64,000 nt of DNA, from positions 7,626,001-7,690,000 of the forward strand of contig NC_065903.1 of NCBI RefSeq assembly GCF_905147045.1. Direction: 5' to 3'. Positions 47,038 through 59,439 of this stretch are shown piece after piece; positions within the stretch are counted from its first letter, which is position 1, and the number at the start of each line of letters is the position of its first letter. Below the pieces are notes generated by a model that was not told the DNA's origin, ran no database searches, and was given only the letters and a program-made list of their open reading frames with translations. Made by a program: the position numbers and the translations under genes. This DNA comes from Nymphalis io (taxonomy: Eukaryota; Arthropoda; Insecta; Lepidoptera; Nymphalidae).

Positions 47038-47395
47038 GACTGCCTCGTTGGTCTAGTGGCTTGATATAAGGCCGCAGACCCGGAGGTCCTGGGTTAAATT
47101 CCCAGGTCGGGCCAATAAAAAAGTTATTGGGTTTTTCTGTCAGAAAATTCTCAGTAGCAGCTCGGAGTCTGGAAGTTGGAAGTGTGTACACTCCCGTGCC
47201 TCGGAAAGCACGTAAAGCCGTTGGTCCTGTGCCTGAACTCTTTCCGGTCGTGTCGGATTGCCGTCCCATCGGATTATGAGAATTAGGGAATAGAGAGTGC
47301 ACCTGTGTTTGCGCACACACTTGTGCACTATAATATCTCCTGCGTAGTTGGCTAATCTCTCTTGAGATTGGCCGCCGTGGCCGAAATCGGTCTGG
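47038..47395 (+). repeat. Second tRNA-derived SINE family, near-complete copy
   Basis: The head reads GACTGCCTCGTTGGTCTAGT with a B-box-like GGTTAAATTCCCAGG, as in a decayed tRNA gene. A body with GTTATTGGGTTTTTCTGTCAG, CTCCCGTGCCTCGGAAAGCA and CGTCCCATCGGATTATGAG follows, then a 3' end with TTGGCCGCCGTGGCC. It belongs to a different family from the 27951 copy. A tRNA gene is excluded because acceptor-stem pairing is absent and the repeat recurs at 58125-58330. Confidence 0.8.
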
Positions 47396-47879
47396 AGGAC
47401 ATTATTATATATAGTTACTTAGTAGTATATTATTGTATTATACTTACAATACTTTATAATACGCAATCTTATAAAGTAAGTAAGTACAGTTATGTTTAAT
47501 TTTAATGGACGAGACATTGTACATTTGTTAATAAAGTTTTTTTTTTTTTTTTTACTAATAATATTACTAAAGTTGTACAAAGTTCTACAATAATAATTCA
47601 AAAGTATCATACATACTAATCTAATATGATGATGTTCTCTAAAAAGCTATTATATGTACTATCGCGTCTAGCTACACAGGATGAATGCTTCTAGTGGGCG
47701 AGATCGAAATATGATCAGAAAAGTCTTGCGGCTGATTTTTATGTCAACTAAACCAGTAACATTAGATTTGTATAAAAACACAACCTGTGTTACATAAGTG
47801 TATGTTTAGGTGTTGTCATCAATAAGAATTCAATTCTGGGAAGATGTGATATACGACAACCTCGGAATGAAGTGTATGG

Positions 47880-48107
47880 ACTCGGAGCTTATTCGACCAA
47901 GCTGCTCCATTGTTGCGGTGCTGGATACACATGTGACAGATTTTCATCCGAGACATGCAGGTTTTGTTTGTGTTTTCCTTCACCGCTGAGCACGTGATGT
48001 TTTATAAACACAAATTAAACACGTGAAAATTCAGAGGTGGTTCGCGGTTTTAAACCCACAATGTTCGGCTAAGATTCACATGTTGCAACCACTGGGCTAT
48101 ATTGGCT
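47880..48107 (-). repeat. tRNA-derived SINE, diverged copy
   Basis: The reverse complement matches the 27951-28261 family throughout: GGAGCTTATTCGACC, GATACACATGTGACAG, TTTTCCTTCACCGCTGAGCA, AACACAAATTAAACACGTGA and the tRNA-like end CACTGGGCTATATTGGCTC. Confidence 0.75.
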
Positions 48108-48819
48108 CATGCATACGCATAGTATAAATAGTTTGGCGAAAATTTTATTGCAACACATCTCCTATGCCGCAAATATTATGACGTATTTATTATACAGGCT
48201 GGAGTTAATGCTTTAGTTTTAGCTATAATTTGTCGTATTGACAGTAAAATGTATCACGAATTGTATGCCACTTGTTGCGGACTTAAAGACTGAGATTTAA
48301 TGTACCCCCTCCCGTCCTCGCCCCGTTCCGTCTGCGAGAGACGCGCATGTATTAAACGCTACTATTAATTACATATACCGCGATTGGAGCCGCCGCCGTG
48401 CCTCAAACATCATTTGCACAAGTAACGGTCTCTTGTCTCTCACATCTTGCTCGATTTAATGTGAGCTCTATTTCTTTTTATTTGTCTTATATATTTTGTA
48501 TAAAAATATAGAATTGTAAAATCCCAGATCGTGTCGACCTCATTTCTAAACATGGATATTTGTCCGTCCCTAGATAGAAATAATAAAAGTTTCAAAGAAT
48601 GTGTTCCTCGTTCATTTGCATTTATTTATCTTGCCAAAATCTTGCTAAATAATAAAAAAAAAAAACATTTGTCATCGAATACATTTAAAGAGACTTCTCA
48701 AACTTTGACCAGTAAACGTGTGGGAGACAACGCTCGGTGAAGATATTTATGTGTAAATTATTGGTATAACTCGAGTCAATGTACAGTTTTGATCAAAGTA
48801 GAGCAGCTTTCGCGGGGAT

Positions 48820-48975
48820 CGAGCTATCACGGCATTGCAAGTGGCAAGAGGCTGCTGTTAGCCTCCCATGCGGAGCCCCGCTGTCTGGCAGCCGGCTCCC
48901 CCCTCTCCCCTCCCTCAGTCCGCTCCGATCGCTAGCCGCTTGCACTCCCCGCTTATACCTAGCGCAATTACCTCG
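48820..48975. other. GC-rich patch
   Basis: Pyrimidine-biased GC-rich sequence (GCCGGCTCCCCCCTCTCCCC) lies in AT-rich intron. The frame at 48779-49048 is not convincing as protein. Confidence 0.3.
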
Positions 48976-49486
48976 AATTAAAAATTGGCACTATCTCATA
49001 TTGATTCAATATATAATGGATCGCTTGATTTGTAATACTGAGAAATAATTAGATTACAAATAATTAATGTTCTCTATGAGAAGCAAGCAATGAGCTATTT
49101 ACGTACATATGTATGCAAGATCAATTTAATGTAACGACTTGATTCTTATCTAAGTATATTATCTATTCTGAAATAAAGTCAGAAATAGAAAAGACTCATT
49201 AATACATAATTTTGATATTTTAAGATTGAAATTGTTTTATGTATTGTTTATTTGCTAAAACATAATTGTTTTTTTTAAATTACAATAACGAACAATCAGC
49301 TGAATGTTAACTGGCGAATGGATTAAAAGTGTAATAATTGTGTATATTAAAGACTTCATCATATGATCTATTTATCGACGCTTAAAGTTATACATTAAAA
49401 CTAGCAGTCATTGTACTTGTACTATGTATACATAGGTGTCTATCTAGATGTTACTAAGCGTCTCAATTGATTATTGTCGATCAATC

Positions 49487-49784
49487 ACTGGTGGTAGGGC
49501 TTTGTGCAAGCCCGTCTGGGTAGGTACCACCCACTCATCAGATATTCTACCGCAAAACAGCAATACTTGATATTGTTGTGTTCCGGTTTGAAGGGTGAGT
49601 GAACCAGTGTAATTACAGGCACAAGGGACATAAAATCTTAGTTCCCAAGGTTGGTGGCGCATTAGCTATAAGCAATGGTTGACATTTCTTACAATGCCAA
49701 TGTCTAAGGGCGTTTGGTGACCACTTACCATCAGGTGGCCCATATGCTCGTCCACCTTCCTATTCTATAAAAAAAAAAAAAAAA
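49487..49784 (+). repeat. 290-bp poly-A repeat, copy G
   Basis: A complete, young copy nearly identical to D, with a 16-base A-tract. The recurrent open frame (MRHQPWELRFYVPCACN to LHKALPPV) is intact on the - strand. Confidence 0.88.
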
Positions 49785-50584
49785 TGACAGAAGCCAAGTA
49801 CCTTAAAGTAAAAAAAATAAATAAAGAAAATCTCATCTCTATATACATATTTAAAGAACAATAAAACGATATTATATTGTTTCCACTAAACATTGATTGT
49901 AATTTTGATCGACCTCCTGATTCTTCAGATTTTTCTTTTGAAGCTATGTAACCTTGTATACACGTTTTTTAGTTGTCAATCGAAATATTATTCTAAATCT
50001 TACAGTATTCTAATTGGGTCTACTAATTTTTCTAATTGATTTTACTATCTGTGATTCACTTTTACTTGTATATGTTTTCAATTTATGTCATCCGTTCAAT
50101 GTTTTATAGTACGTATTATTTACGTTTTGGCTTAGGAAACAAGTACATATAAATTTAAAGTATACTTTCGTACGAACAGCTGTTATGTATATCTGCTATG
50201 GCTAAATGTTAATTAATAGAAGATTTCTTTTGCTAAATTAATAAGTATAAAACGTGTTGTATGTGAAAATATCGTAAAAATTCCAACAATATCCTGTTTG
50301 TGTCTTATTTACGTTTCAAAGATAAAATTCAAAAAATGTGTACGTAATTAATGTACCTAAGTACGTTGTATTTATATTATAAATGTCAGTTCAAAATAAG
50401 GAACTATTAAAGGTTCTTTAAAGAGACGCCTACTACTACCGAAGCTATTCGAATTGCTTTTTATATAGCAAATCCAAGATTATTTATGGCAAAACTTAAG
50501 CTTTAAGTTTTAAGATTATAAATTTAACAAATGACATGAAATATATCTATTTTAGTCAAATGCGCATATTATTAGAAGGCTCTC

Positions 50585-50880
50585 ATTGAACAAGTGTAGT
50601 GATGGTGACGCGACCTCGGCCCGCTGTTCTTGAGTTCGATTGCGACAACGGCTGCCACGAGGCCATGCAAGCATTCGATGGAAATTCCAGTGGCGCAGCA
50701 TTAGCGTCAAGTGTTCGCTTAGCGGGCTCGCGAGTCCTGCGCGTGCTGCAGCGGCGCGCGAGGCCGCGGCATGAATGGATCTGCGGTATGTAGGTCACGG
50801 TGTCGTCAATGGGCCGTCGCGTCGACGAGGCCCCGCGCCGCCGCCTCAAGCGCCCCCATCCTAACGTGTCGTGAAAGTTG
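50585..50880. other. GC-rich island with short open frames
   Basis: Strong CpG content (GCAGCGGCGCGCGAGGCCGC). A + strand frame (64 codons from 50599) and a - strand frame (88 codons from 50849) overlap fully, which suggests composition, not coding. It could be a promoter of an internal or antisense transcript. Confidence 0.35.
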
Positions 50881-52439
50881 CCACTACTTTCGACGTTCGC
50901 ACTCCACTCTTTTACTACAATGTATACTCTAACCCATGAAAATTAAGTTACTTTTTGAGAAACGCAACGGAACATTCACATCCGCTTTAGTGTTTTGTGA
51001 TCACCTCCGACGCTTTCCGAGCCAAACGGCAAGAAGAGCTCTATCATTCACTAAATAAGGTTGTGTTTCGTATACAACTGAAATATCGGCCGCGCCGTAT
51101 GATCGTGCTTAGGAATTCACTTCCGGGTAGGTCGGAAAGTGAAATGGTCACGTCTGTGATGTAATTGGAATTCGGATGTATCCGGAGTCAGCATTACTCC
51201 GTTCACTTATAAAATTTCTATATGAAACTGTTGAGATAATAGCGCTCTGTCGATTCTGTTAAACGGTAAATTGTATAAAAGATCTCGCGCTCGATGACCA
51301 TCGGTGCAAAATAAATTTAATGGTCCATTGAAAATACTTTTATGCATATTTTTAATAAAACCGTGAAGATGCTATAAAAACTATCGGAATTCGTAACTGA
51401 CTATTACAAATGTGTCATTGACTCGATTGAGGAATTTACTCGTTTTTTGCTCGAATTAACAACATAGTACTTTTAGATTATCAGTAATTTTATGTCTAGA
51501 TATGTTTCAACTATTGTATCCACGCAGACGATTTGTCTGATAAAACATTAGCATATAATAGAAATCTTCAAAAGAATGATAATATCCTTTGAGATAATAC
51601 GTTTAGGTCATTATTTATATATGTTGAATGAAAATCGTTTTCTCTCTGAAGTCGAATGACAGAAGAGCCAACGCAATATTATAATAGAAGTAACCTAATA
51701 TTTAAGATAAAATTTCCTTTTAAAGGATTACTATACCCTAATAATGTATTAACATTGTTTGTTTACAAACATTGATAGGCTATAATTTTATTCTGGAAAA
51801 CAATAGTATACAGATAATCGTAAAAAAATGGTATCTCATGTAACGTCCAACTTCAAGACATAAATTATAAAGTAACGTTATCAGACTCCTATTTAACATC
51901 AGAACATTCTCTAGCGTACTACGGTTGAATTGTACTTTTTTATGAACTAAATATAAGGAATGCCAGTTGTGCGCGAGTACCTTCAGCGTTGATCGGTAGC
52001 GGTGCGCATGTGCCACCCGTAGCGTACAGCTTTCACCATGCTCAAAGGCTCCGCACCGACGCACATGTTTATTAAGTTAACCCTTTTAACAGGAATTCCT
52101 GAGGTTTTCGTTTATGTCGCTATTATTGCCCACTTACATTCATGTTTTCCGTTGTCATCTTCGCTGTCGTCATTGTCACGTCTTGTCCGATTTGACATAT
52201 CAATAATATGTGGCTGTGTATCAATCGTAATATAGTTATAGTTTTAATAAATAACTATTAATTATGGAAAACTATAGAGATAAAAAAGGTATATAACGAA
52301 AAACTAAAAACCTAAAATAATTTTGGTCGAAAATAAAAGAGAAACATTGAATTATGCAAATAATGTACTCTACTATGGCATTACGTAATTGTACTGGCGA
52401 TGACCTTTAGCTGTAGGAACAGTTGAGTTTAACGGTGAC

Positions 52440-52570
52440 GGAGGCTGTACAGTTAGCCGCATTCCTAGAGTCGACCGGGGATGGCAGGTGCAGCGGGGAG
52501 GGAAACGTCCTCCGCTGGAATGTTGGTATCTTCCTCCCACTTAATCACTAAGCAACCTCGTAGCAAAACC
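52440..52570. other. GC-rich patch with CATTCC..GGAATG pair
   Basis: AGCCGCATTCCTAG (CATTCC 52460-52465) and GCTGGAATGTTGG (GGAATG 52517-52522) lie in inverted orientation 57 bp apart, as at 35603-35665. Confidence 0.3.
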
Positions 52571-53790
52571 TCCGTCGATCACTTGTTTTGAATGACGATG
52601 AATGCGGCGATAAACAATCTTGTTTAGTAAATTTATAAAACGCGGCACATCAATGAACTAAACATGAGAAGTTGTTCTATGATATTAAACGACGAACAAT
52701 ATGCAAAATGAACCAAGGCATTGCGTTCGACTTAGTCATCGTGTGATTCAATTCAATTACCTAGGCAGATATTATCGAGCACTCGTATCAAAAATATGAG
52801 ATGGTGTCGCAAATGCCATAAGTGAGCTTCGTTCCTGCGTGGGTGAAATCTCTTATATATGTATGTATGTATGTTAGTTACATTGTAATCTTAAATGTCA
52901 ATAGCATAATGGGTTATGATTGTGTTTTATAATAATACAAACAAATGGAAGTGGATTTGTTTTCGCAATGCCTTATAAAGTTATATGACAACAACAAAAA
53001 AATAGTTTGTGTTTTTTGTGACTTGTAGGGTTATCCGCATTTATTATTACTATCACCATTTTGTTTATTTATTGTTCATTGTAGGAAGACGGATAAGCAA
53101 ATGGAAACTTACCTAACGGTAAGTGGCTTTACACTAGCTTATTAATTGTTAAAAATCCACCACTGATTAACTGATAAACACCACGAGACAAGAGAAAAAA
53201 AAAAGAATTGTAATGCCCTTTTTTAAGGAATTACTGATATTCTTATTTAACTCTCCGATTAAGCGTACAATTTGTGTTAGGAGTAAGGACATCAATAGCC
53301 CAAGGGGTTAGGATCGAACTTGCGACTTTTACATCGCTAGGCAGCCCGCAAACCATTGCACTATTGAAGCTTGAAGAACGAAGCACCGGTATAAGAAATT
53401 TAGCTGATTATTTTAAGGTTAACAATAGAATTCATATCATTATAGTTGTATTTGTTGAAATGCCTTGAATGGCAATCGTCGCATTTCCAAGATATTATCA
53501 TTTGAAAAGTCGTTAGTTTAGTGATAAGTATAGATATAATCTTAAGCGCATAAACATTTACAATTGAATTTTTTTAACGTTTCCTTAAATTCTCTTGTAA
53601 AAACGTATTACACTATTAAACTAAAACAAAGTTGATGCTTGTTCCCTTTGTTAATAAATATGTACATCATCATCTACCACATCTATGTGTAGATTTTATA
53701 ATTAAGAAACATAAACTATTACTTTGGTATAGTGCCAATCTGCCACTAACCATGAAGTTAACCTGATACTGTTGACTGTGACTATTGAGT

Positions 53791-53855
53791 GCAAAGTCTG
53801 ACTACAAAAAATTGCCTTTAATTAATAAATGCAGTTTTTTGTAGTCAGACTTTGC
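53791..53855. repeat. 65-bp hairpin with 21-bp perfect arms
   Basis: The arm at 53791-53811 (GCAAAGTCTGACTACAAAAA plus one A) and its exact complement at 53835-53855 enclose a 23-nt centre. It sits 260 bp before ZIP11 exon 5. It may be a miniature DNA transposon remnant or an RNA hairpin in the intron. Confidence 0.8.
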
Positions 53856-54114
53856 AATGGAATAATCTAGTAAACTTAAAAATGTATTCATCTGAACTAA
53901 AATTTTATTGTAAATCAATATACGATATTACAATTTAGAACTTAAAATTTAAATACTTTTTATTAAATATATTCATGATTTAACATGAGATAACATTTAA
54001 AAACAACATTTTCATAATATTCAGCGAAAAATACACACACGTGTTCTGAAAACTATATTTATAGCATCGATTATACTAGAACCTCGATTACCTAAAAATA
54101 TTTCTTTTGTGCAG

Positions 54115-54213
54115 AAATTTGGCGCTTGGTATTGGCATTCAGAACTTCCCTGAGGGCCTCGCTGTCAGCTTGCCGTTGCAGTCTGCTGGCTTTTCCGTCT
54201 GGAGAGCCTTCTG
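54115..54213 (+). CDS. Slc39a11: ZIP11 zinc transporter, exon 5 (QNFPEG helix)
   Basis: Its first base completes Arg266 with the AG of exon 4. It then encodes NLALGIGIQNFPEGLAVSLP, membrane helix 5 with the second half of the metal centre (Asn276, Pro278, Glu279 in model numbering), then LQSAGFSVWRAF and two bases of Trp. The match to human ZIP11 is almost residue for residue. The donor CTG|GTAAGT is a strong consensus. The following exon should begin with the last base of Trp and encode YGQLSG-like sequence; nothing like this occurs up to 64000, so the gene runs off the window. Confidence 0.95.
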
Positions 54214-54857
54214 GTAAGTTATTCTGACCACCATCAAATTTATTGATTAATTCAAATTTAGAACAATATCAAATATACATATTGAATAACATTAAATTAA
54301 GACACTAAATGTAAGTAATGTTTAAATGTTTTCGGAAACAAATATACAAGTATTTATTCCTGTAACATGCAAATATACTCAAATGGTTGTTATTTATTAT
54401 CTTAGTATTTTTAGTTAATGTTGCTTAAATCCTATTTTCAAATATATAACTAATATATTTAACTAGCGATTAATTATACTTGATATATGTACGTTTCCGT
54501 ACATTGGTTACATCGGATGAGCTTAGCGCGAATCGCTTAGTCGCTAGATGTAGAGTGACAGAGAATGTGCCCGCGTCGTTAGGCCGGATGCCAACACAGC
54601 CAGACTGGCCGACCCCATTCCTGCTCAGGCTAAATCATTTAGCGAGCTAAAATGCTGTCCTGCACTGCTAATCTTCTTTATTATATGTTTCATTACCGTC
54701 AATTTGATTATATTACGTAGATATCTATATAGCTTTTATAAAATAGGTACATTAGCTTGACACTGCATAGTTATTACCATACTTTATATAAAAGCATTTT
54801 CCCTTAATCTTAAATTTGTACAAAATTATTTATTTAAGAAAATAAATAAAATATTTT

Positions 54858-55065
54858 TGACTGGGCTAAGGCCTCCTCTGCAGACCAAGTTGATACACAT
54901 GTGACAGATTTTCATCCAACACATGCAGGTTTCTTCACGATGTTTTCCTTCACCGCTGAGCACGGGATAAATTAAAAACATGAAAATTTAGTGGTTCTTG
55001 CCCGCGTTGAACCCACAATCTTCGGTTAAAAAGCAGGTGATCTAACGACTAGACCATCACGGCTT
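54858..55065 (-). repeat. tRNA-derived SINE, internally deleted copy
   Basis: The reverse complement of the 27951 family: ACTGGGCTAAGGCCTCC, GATACACATGTGACAG, ACGATGTTTTCCTTCACCGC and a tRNA-like end GACCATCACGGCT. The middle of the body is missing. Confidence 0.8.
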
Positions 55066-56217
55066 TTTTGGCATTTTTGACATGTCTTGATTTAATCCGT
55101 TTCATTAAAATTCAACGTCCAGTCCGCCTGTTCGAAGTAAAAACGTAACTCTAAGAAATAATATTCAAATTGTCGGAGCAAAAGGTTACATCTGCCAGCG
55201 TATGTGCTACGTGCACGCATTGTGAATGTTACCAAATAGGTAAAAGTTGTAAATAGTCGCATTCCGACGTTTTCTCGGAAGCGCTGGCGCCGCCTGGTAA
55301 ACGACCGGTGCGAGGGAACGAACCTACAAAGCGATCCTTCGGAACTGGATACGGTACAAGTCGTATCTATTTTTACAAATGTCGCTACTTTTTATTATTT
55401 TTATTCTTTTTTCGTTGAAATCGTAAGTACTCCGTGTATGTATATTTTAGCTATAATACATTGAATTTGAATTATGAATTTGAATCGAATTTAATTAAAT
55501 TCCATACCTAAAATGTTTTAATATTGCAATAACTGTGTCGTCTGCTATGGGGGATTCCATGCAAAAATACACTATTATCGTAAGAATTTTAATATTTTTC
55601 CTGTTTCATTTGTTCTTACATTATAGTTTTTACATATATACATTTTGTATAATCGTGTATGTATATTATAATATCTATTAAAAGTTAAATAGTGTGCAGC
55701 GCCATCGCACACATACACTTATATATCACACAGTGGCGTTATATAACATGTATGCGGGGATATCGTTCAATAACATAAATGCATAAAATTTGTATGTATT
55801 TTTGTAGGGTAAGGTTTTTCTTAAGATAGATGTTTGATACATACCATTGCTATTGCGACAGGTAAGCGTAAGAAGGAATCCCGCTTGAGATAGGAAGTTC
55901 GAGCGATGACCTCACCACATTACCTTACCCCACATGAAATCCCATTTTTATTACTATTAATTGCTTCGACGCGCCCCATTATACCCTTAAATAGAACACT
56001 TTTATTGTTATTAAATAACAAAAGACCAATTTGTTACGACAATTTTATAATGTTAATTTACTAGCGTAACTTAAGGTGATCGTTTTTTTCATATAACAAT
56101 GAATATGTAACAATAAGTACTAACATTCTATTAAAAAATAATGTAATTAATCTTTTAATGATAATATATATAAAAGTAATCTTATTGAATAGCGCCTTAT
56201 GTAATTCTTTATTATAA

Positions 56218-56247
56218 TTTAACAGGAAAAAGCATTTTCCTGTTAAA
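56218..56247. repeat. 30-bp perfect hairpin
   Basis: TTTAACAGGAAAA (56218-56230) and its complement (56235-56247) enclose a 4-nt loop AGCA. Confidence 0.9.
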
Positions 56248-57180
56248 CTCTACTAGAAATGAAATCTTGTGTGTAATAATTGGGTGGGTTCGTAATAGTG
56301 TAGGATCACCTTTTATGTGTAAGGACATATTATTAGTACCTTACACTTTCAAGTATCTCCACAAAATAAATCGTATCACAAGAAAATAGATCGTTCCATT
56401 GTTCTCCTTTTTACAACCACCAGTTAAATTTGAGTAGCTCAAGTACACAGTATATATATGGCTATTCCTTAACCATCATCATCAAGCAGCATTGGATTTC
56501 CTTTGAAACTTAATTTCACTCAGAACCCTAACAGATCCAGGGCGGCTAACGTCAACACAATTAATTTTTTTTGGTGTCTCAGGTACCTCATTAAGTGTGG
56601 GTTTCCCTTATTGTTGTACTCGTCGCTTTGGCGATTTGATTACAACACTACCAAACTTTGTCCATTAGTTTACTTGACCCTTTATGCTGCCAATATCATC
56701 AAAGCCCTGCCAAACCCCAAACTCTATTTGATACTTTTTTGTTACCTGTGTTCTACTATATAACATAAAAATATCTCTTTTTTATAAACAATAAATCTTA
56801 AAACCCTGTTCTCATAATGGATGAAAAAAATTCCGAAATCCTTCCCCTTTGCAATTTTACCACACACGGGTTAAATGTTTTTTTAATCGTATAAATTCAT
56901 TTGATGAATGAAAATTGCATCTGTATTTATATTAGCAAAGGTAAAAGTCAGCTCAATAGTAATGTTTTTTTCTAATAGCGTTAGTGGTGATTACCCAAGG
57001 TAACAGATTATGCTCTTAATTGTTCAATAATTGTGTTTTTTTATTCAAATTTCCCACCTGGTACTTGTAAGCCTACTGGTCTATGTATGTAGGTTTCGAA
57101 GAACAAATTTGCCATCGACGACAGCTTATTGTATTAGCTGTCTATCTGTTTTGACTCAACAAATCAGATTAAGGAGCAAT

Positions 57181-57478
57181 TTTTTTTTATAGAATAGGAA
57201 GGCGGACGAGCATATGGGCCACCTGATGGTAAGTGGTCACCAACGCCCATAGACATTGACATTGTAAGAAATGTTAACCATCGCTTACATCACCAATGCG
57301 CCACCAACCTTGGGAACTAAGATGTTATGTCCCTTTGTGCCTGTAGTGGCTCACTCACCCTTCAACGGTTGTGTTCCGGTGAACACAACAATACCAAGCA
57401 CTGCTGTTTTGCGGTAGAATATCTGATGAGTGGGTGCTACCTACCCAGACGAGCTTGCACAAAGCTCTGCCACCAGTA
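57181..57478 (-). repeat. 290-bp poly-A repeat, copy H, with internal rearrangement
   Basis: A complete copy with a T-tract at the left. Around 57364-57390 the usual AAACCGGAACACAACAATA is replaced by a 9-bp hairpin (GTTGTGTTC, CGGT, GAACACAAC) and about 12 bp before it are missing, consistent with a template switch. Confidence 0.85.
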
Positions 57479-58124
57479 AATTCAGCTTTCAAAATAGATA
57501 GCATAGTTAACAAATAAATAAAGGACTAATAGTTGTCTTAATACCTACACTACTAGCTACGTAGTTTTCGATATCTCCACTATATAGCCCAAGGCTATTA
57601 TAATACTAGTAGTAATGGAGAGTTTTAAATATAAGGGCCAGGGTGTAGTTTATTGCCTTGAATGGAGCGTATATTTGCGCAAAATAATACGTGAATTTAT
57701 TTATTCTACAATCTTTAAAATGTTTCATAATTGTAACTGTCTATGACACTTATAAATCAAGTAGATATAGCGATATTTCACAAGATTCTATTGAGTGAAT
57801 ATTCCAATTCATATAAAAATATGGCTATCATGCCACATAATCAAATACCAAGAGACACTCTCCATTACAATATCTGTTATTGTTAAGTACGGCAATTTAC
57901 ATCTTTAACACTGAGCACAAGTGTTGCACTTCCTGAAAGTCCTAAGTCATTACGAATACAGGGCTTGAGGCTAGTATGTTTACCCGGGCACTTCTTCACA
58001 GATTGCATATTTTCGTATAATATCTTATAGGCAATTACTATTAATTTCTAATTCGCTATTAATTATTATTTCGGTCACCTTGATTAATTTCCACAGAAAC
58101 CAAGCGAACTAGCAAGCAAACGCA

Positions 58125-58330
58125 GACGATTTTATTTTGCATAAATGTGTGCGCAGTTTGTTCACTCACACTCATAATCCGATGGGACGAAACTCCGAGC
58201 TCAGACTCAAGGATGGCTTTACTTGCTTTCTGAGGCACGAGAGTGAACACTTCCAACTGCCAGATTTCGGGCTGATACTGAGATTCTTCGTCAGAAAAAC
58301 CCAATACCTGGCGATCTGCGAGGTACGAGA
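58125..58330 (-). repeat. Second tRNA-derived SINE family, 5'-truncated copy
   Basis: The reverse complement matches 47140-47320: CGTCAGAAAAACCCAATA, GGCACGAGAGTGAACACTTC and CATAATCCGATGGGACG are the mirrored blocks. The tRNA-like head is missing or decayed. Confidence 0.75.
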
Positions 58331-59439
58331 GCACTGACTTCATACTAAGATTTAAGCAGAAATATTGCGCTTATAAGTTTAAGTTTAACAATATTGTGCG
58401 AGTTGGGGTCTAACACATTTGGTATATGTATGTTATATTATTTAATCTTTTATTTATTATTTGTAATAATTACTTACTATTGGCTTATTTATGATACCTA
58501 AACTATAAATATTTACTTAATTTATTACAAATAATAATACGAACAATATTCTGACCGATTTTAAATCAATATATAGATTTAATTAATGGAGAATTCTGAA
58601 ATAAACGTTTGTGTAGTTTGATAAATATATCAAATTAATCATTGAGGAAAATTCAATCGAACCGGATCAACTAGAGTTTGTTCGTTTTTGTAATCGTACA
58701 TGTTTTTAATAAAACTTTTTTAACTCAGTTTTATCTTAATAAAATATTTTATTTATAAAATCGACAATTTGGAATTCAATTATGCAAGATATTGATCATA
58801 GTTGGTGCGAACCAGTTTTTCTTCATACAATCCTATATTAAATTAGTTTTTAACTTCCACTGAACTCTTGGTGTAGATTAGCTTAATTTTGCTTAACTAA
58901 ACTGTTTCTGCGACTTTGCTTTACAAAATTATTTCACGTATGTCCTTATAAAATATTACGAAGATACAGTACGGAGAATTCTTAATGTATTTTCAAATAT
59001 ATACAACACTAATAAGACTTAGTCATTGAACTGAGCGAGTGTCATCTCAAACTTAGATGGAAAAAATGTTTAATAAGATAAAGATCAATCAATGAAAACA
59101 AATTGTATCAGTTATATAATTGTTTGTTACATGCAGATCTATCGAGTGTATGTACATTATATAAATCTCCGTGTCACTGTTTTCAACGCACAGACAATGT
59201 AACTCGACGTTTATACCTGTATATGATAATGTGCGATGTTTAATTTATTTTTTTGCATTCAAGCTAACCAAATGCAAAGGCAACAAAAAAGTCGACAAGT
59301 GTTAAGTGTTTTTTTTATTATTGCTGTAGGTGGCAGTGCCAATAAGTCGAATGTTATTTTAGTAGTGCATAACTCAGTTGATTTTTCATTTGATTATGAC
59401 ATAATCAAATTAAGCTGTGCGGTGATCCATTGTTGTAGA

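Larger units (their letters stand above)
25944..54114 (+). other. ZIP11 intron 4, 28 kb
   Basis: This is bounded by GTCAGT at 25944 and GTGCAG at 54114, with the flanking codons joining in frame. It holds SINE and LINE copies, microsatellites, palindromes and several GC-rich islands, listed separately. Stretches not listed (for example 28.3-29.2, 32.1-32.9, 41.0-44.6, 45.1-46.0 and 52.6-53.7 kb) are AT-rich and show no gene I can support. Confidence 0.75.

Noticed and set aside
47038..47110. A tRNA gene at the GACTGCCTCGTTGG head
   Set aside because: It is the head of a second SINE family (copy at 58125-58330), and the cloverleaf arms do not all pair.
56503..56763. 86-codon + strand frame as a membrane protein
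   Set aside because: AT-rich DNA readily gives hydrophobic frames; there is no family similarity and no splice or promoter context.
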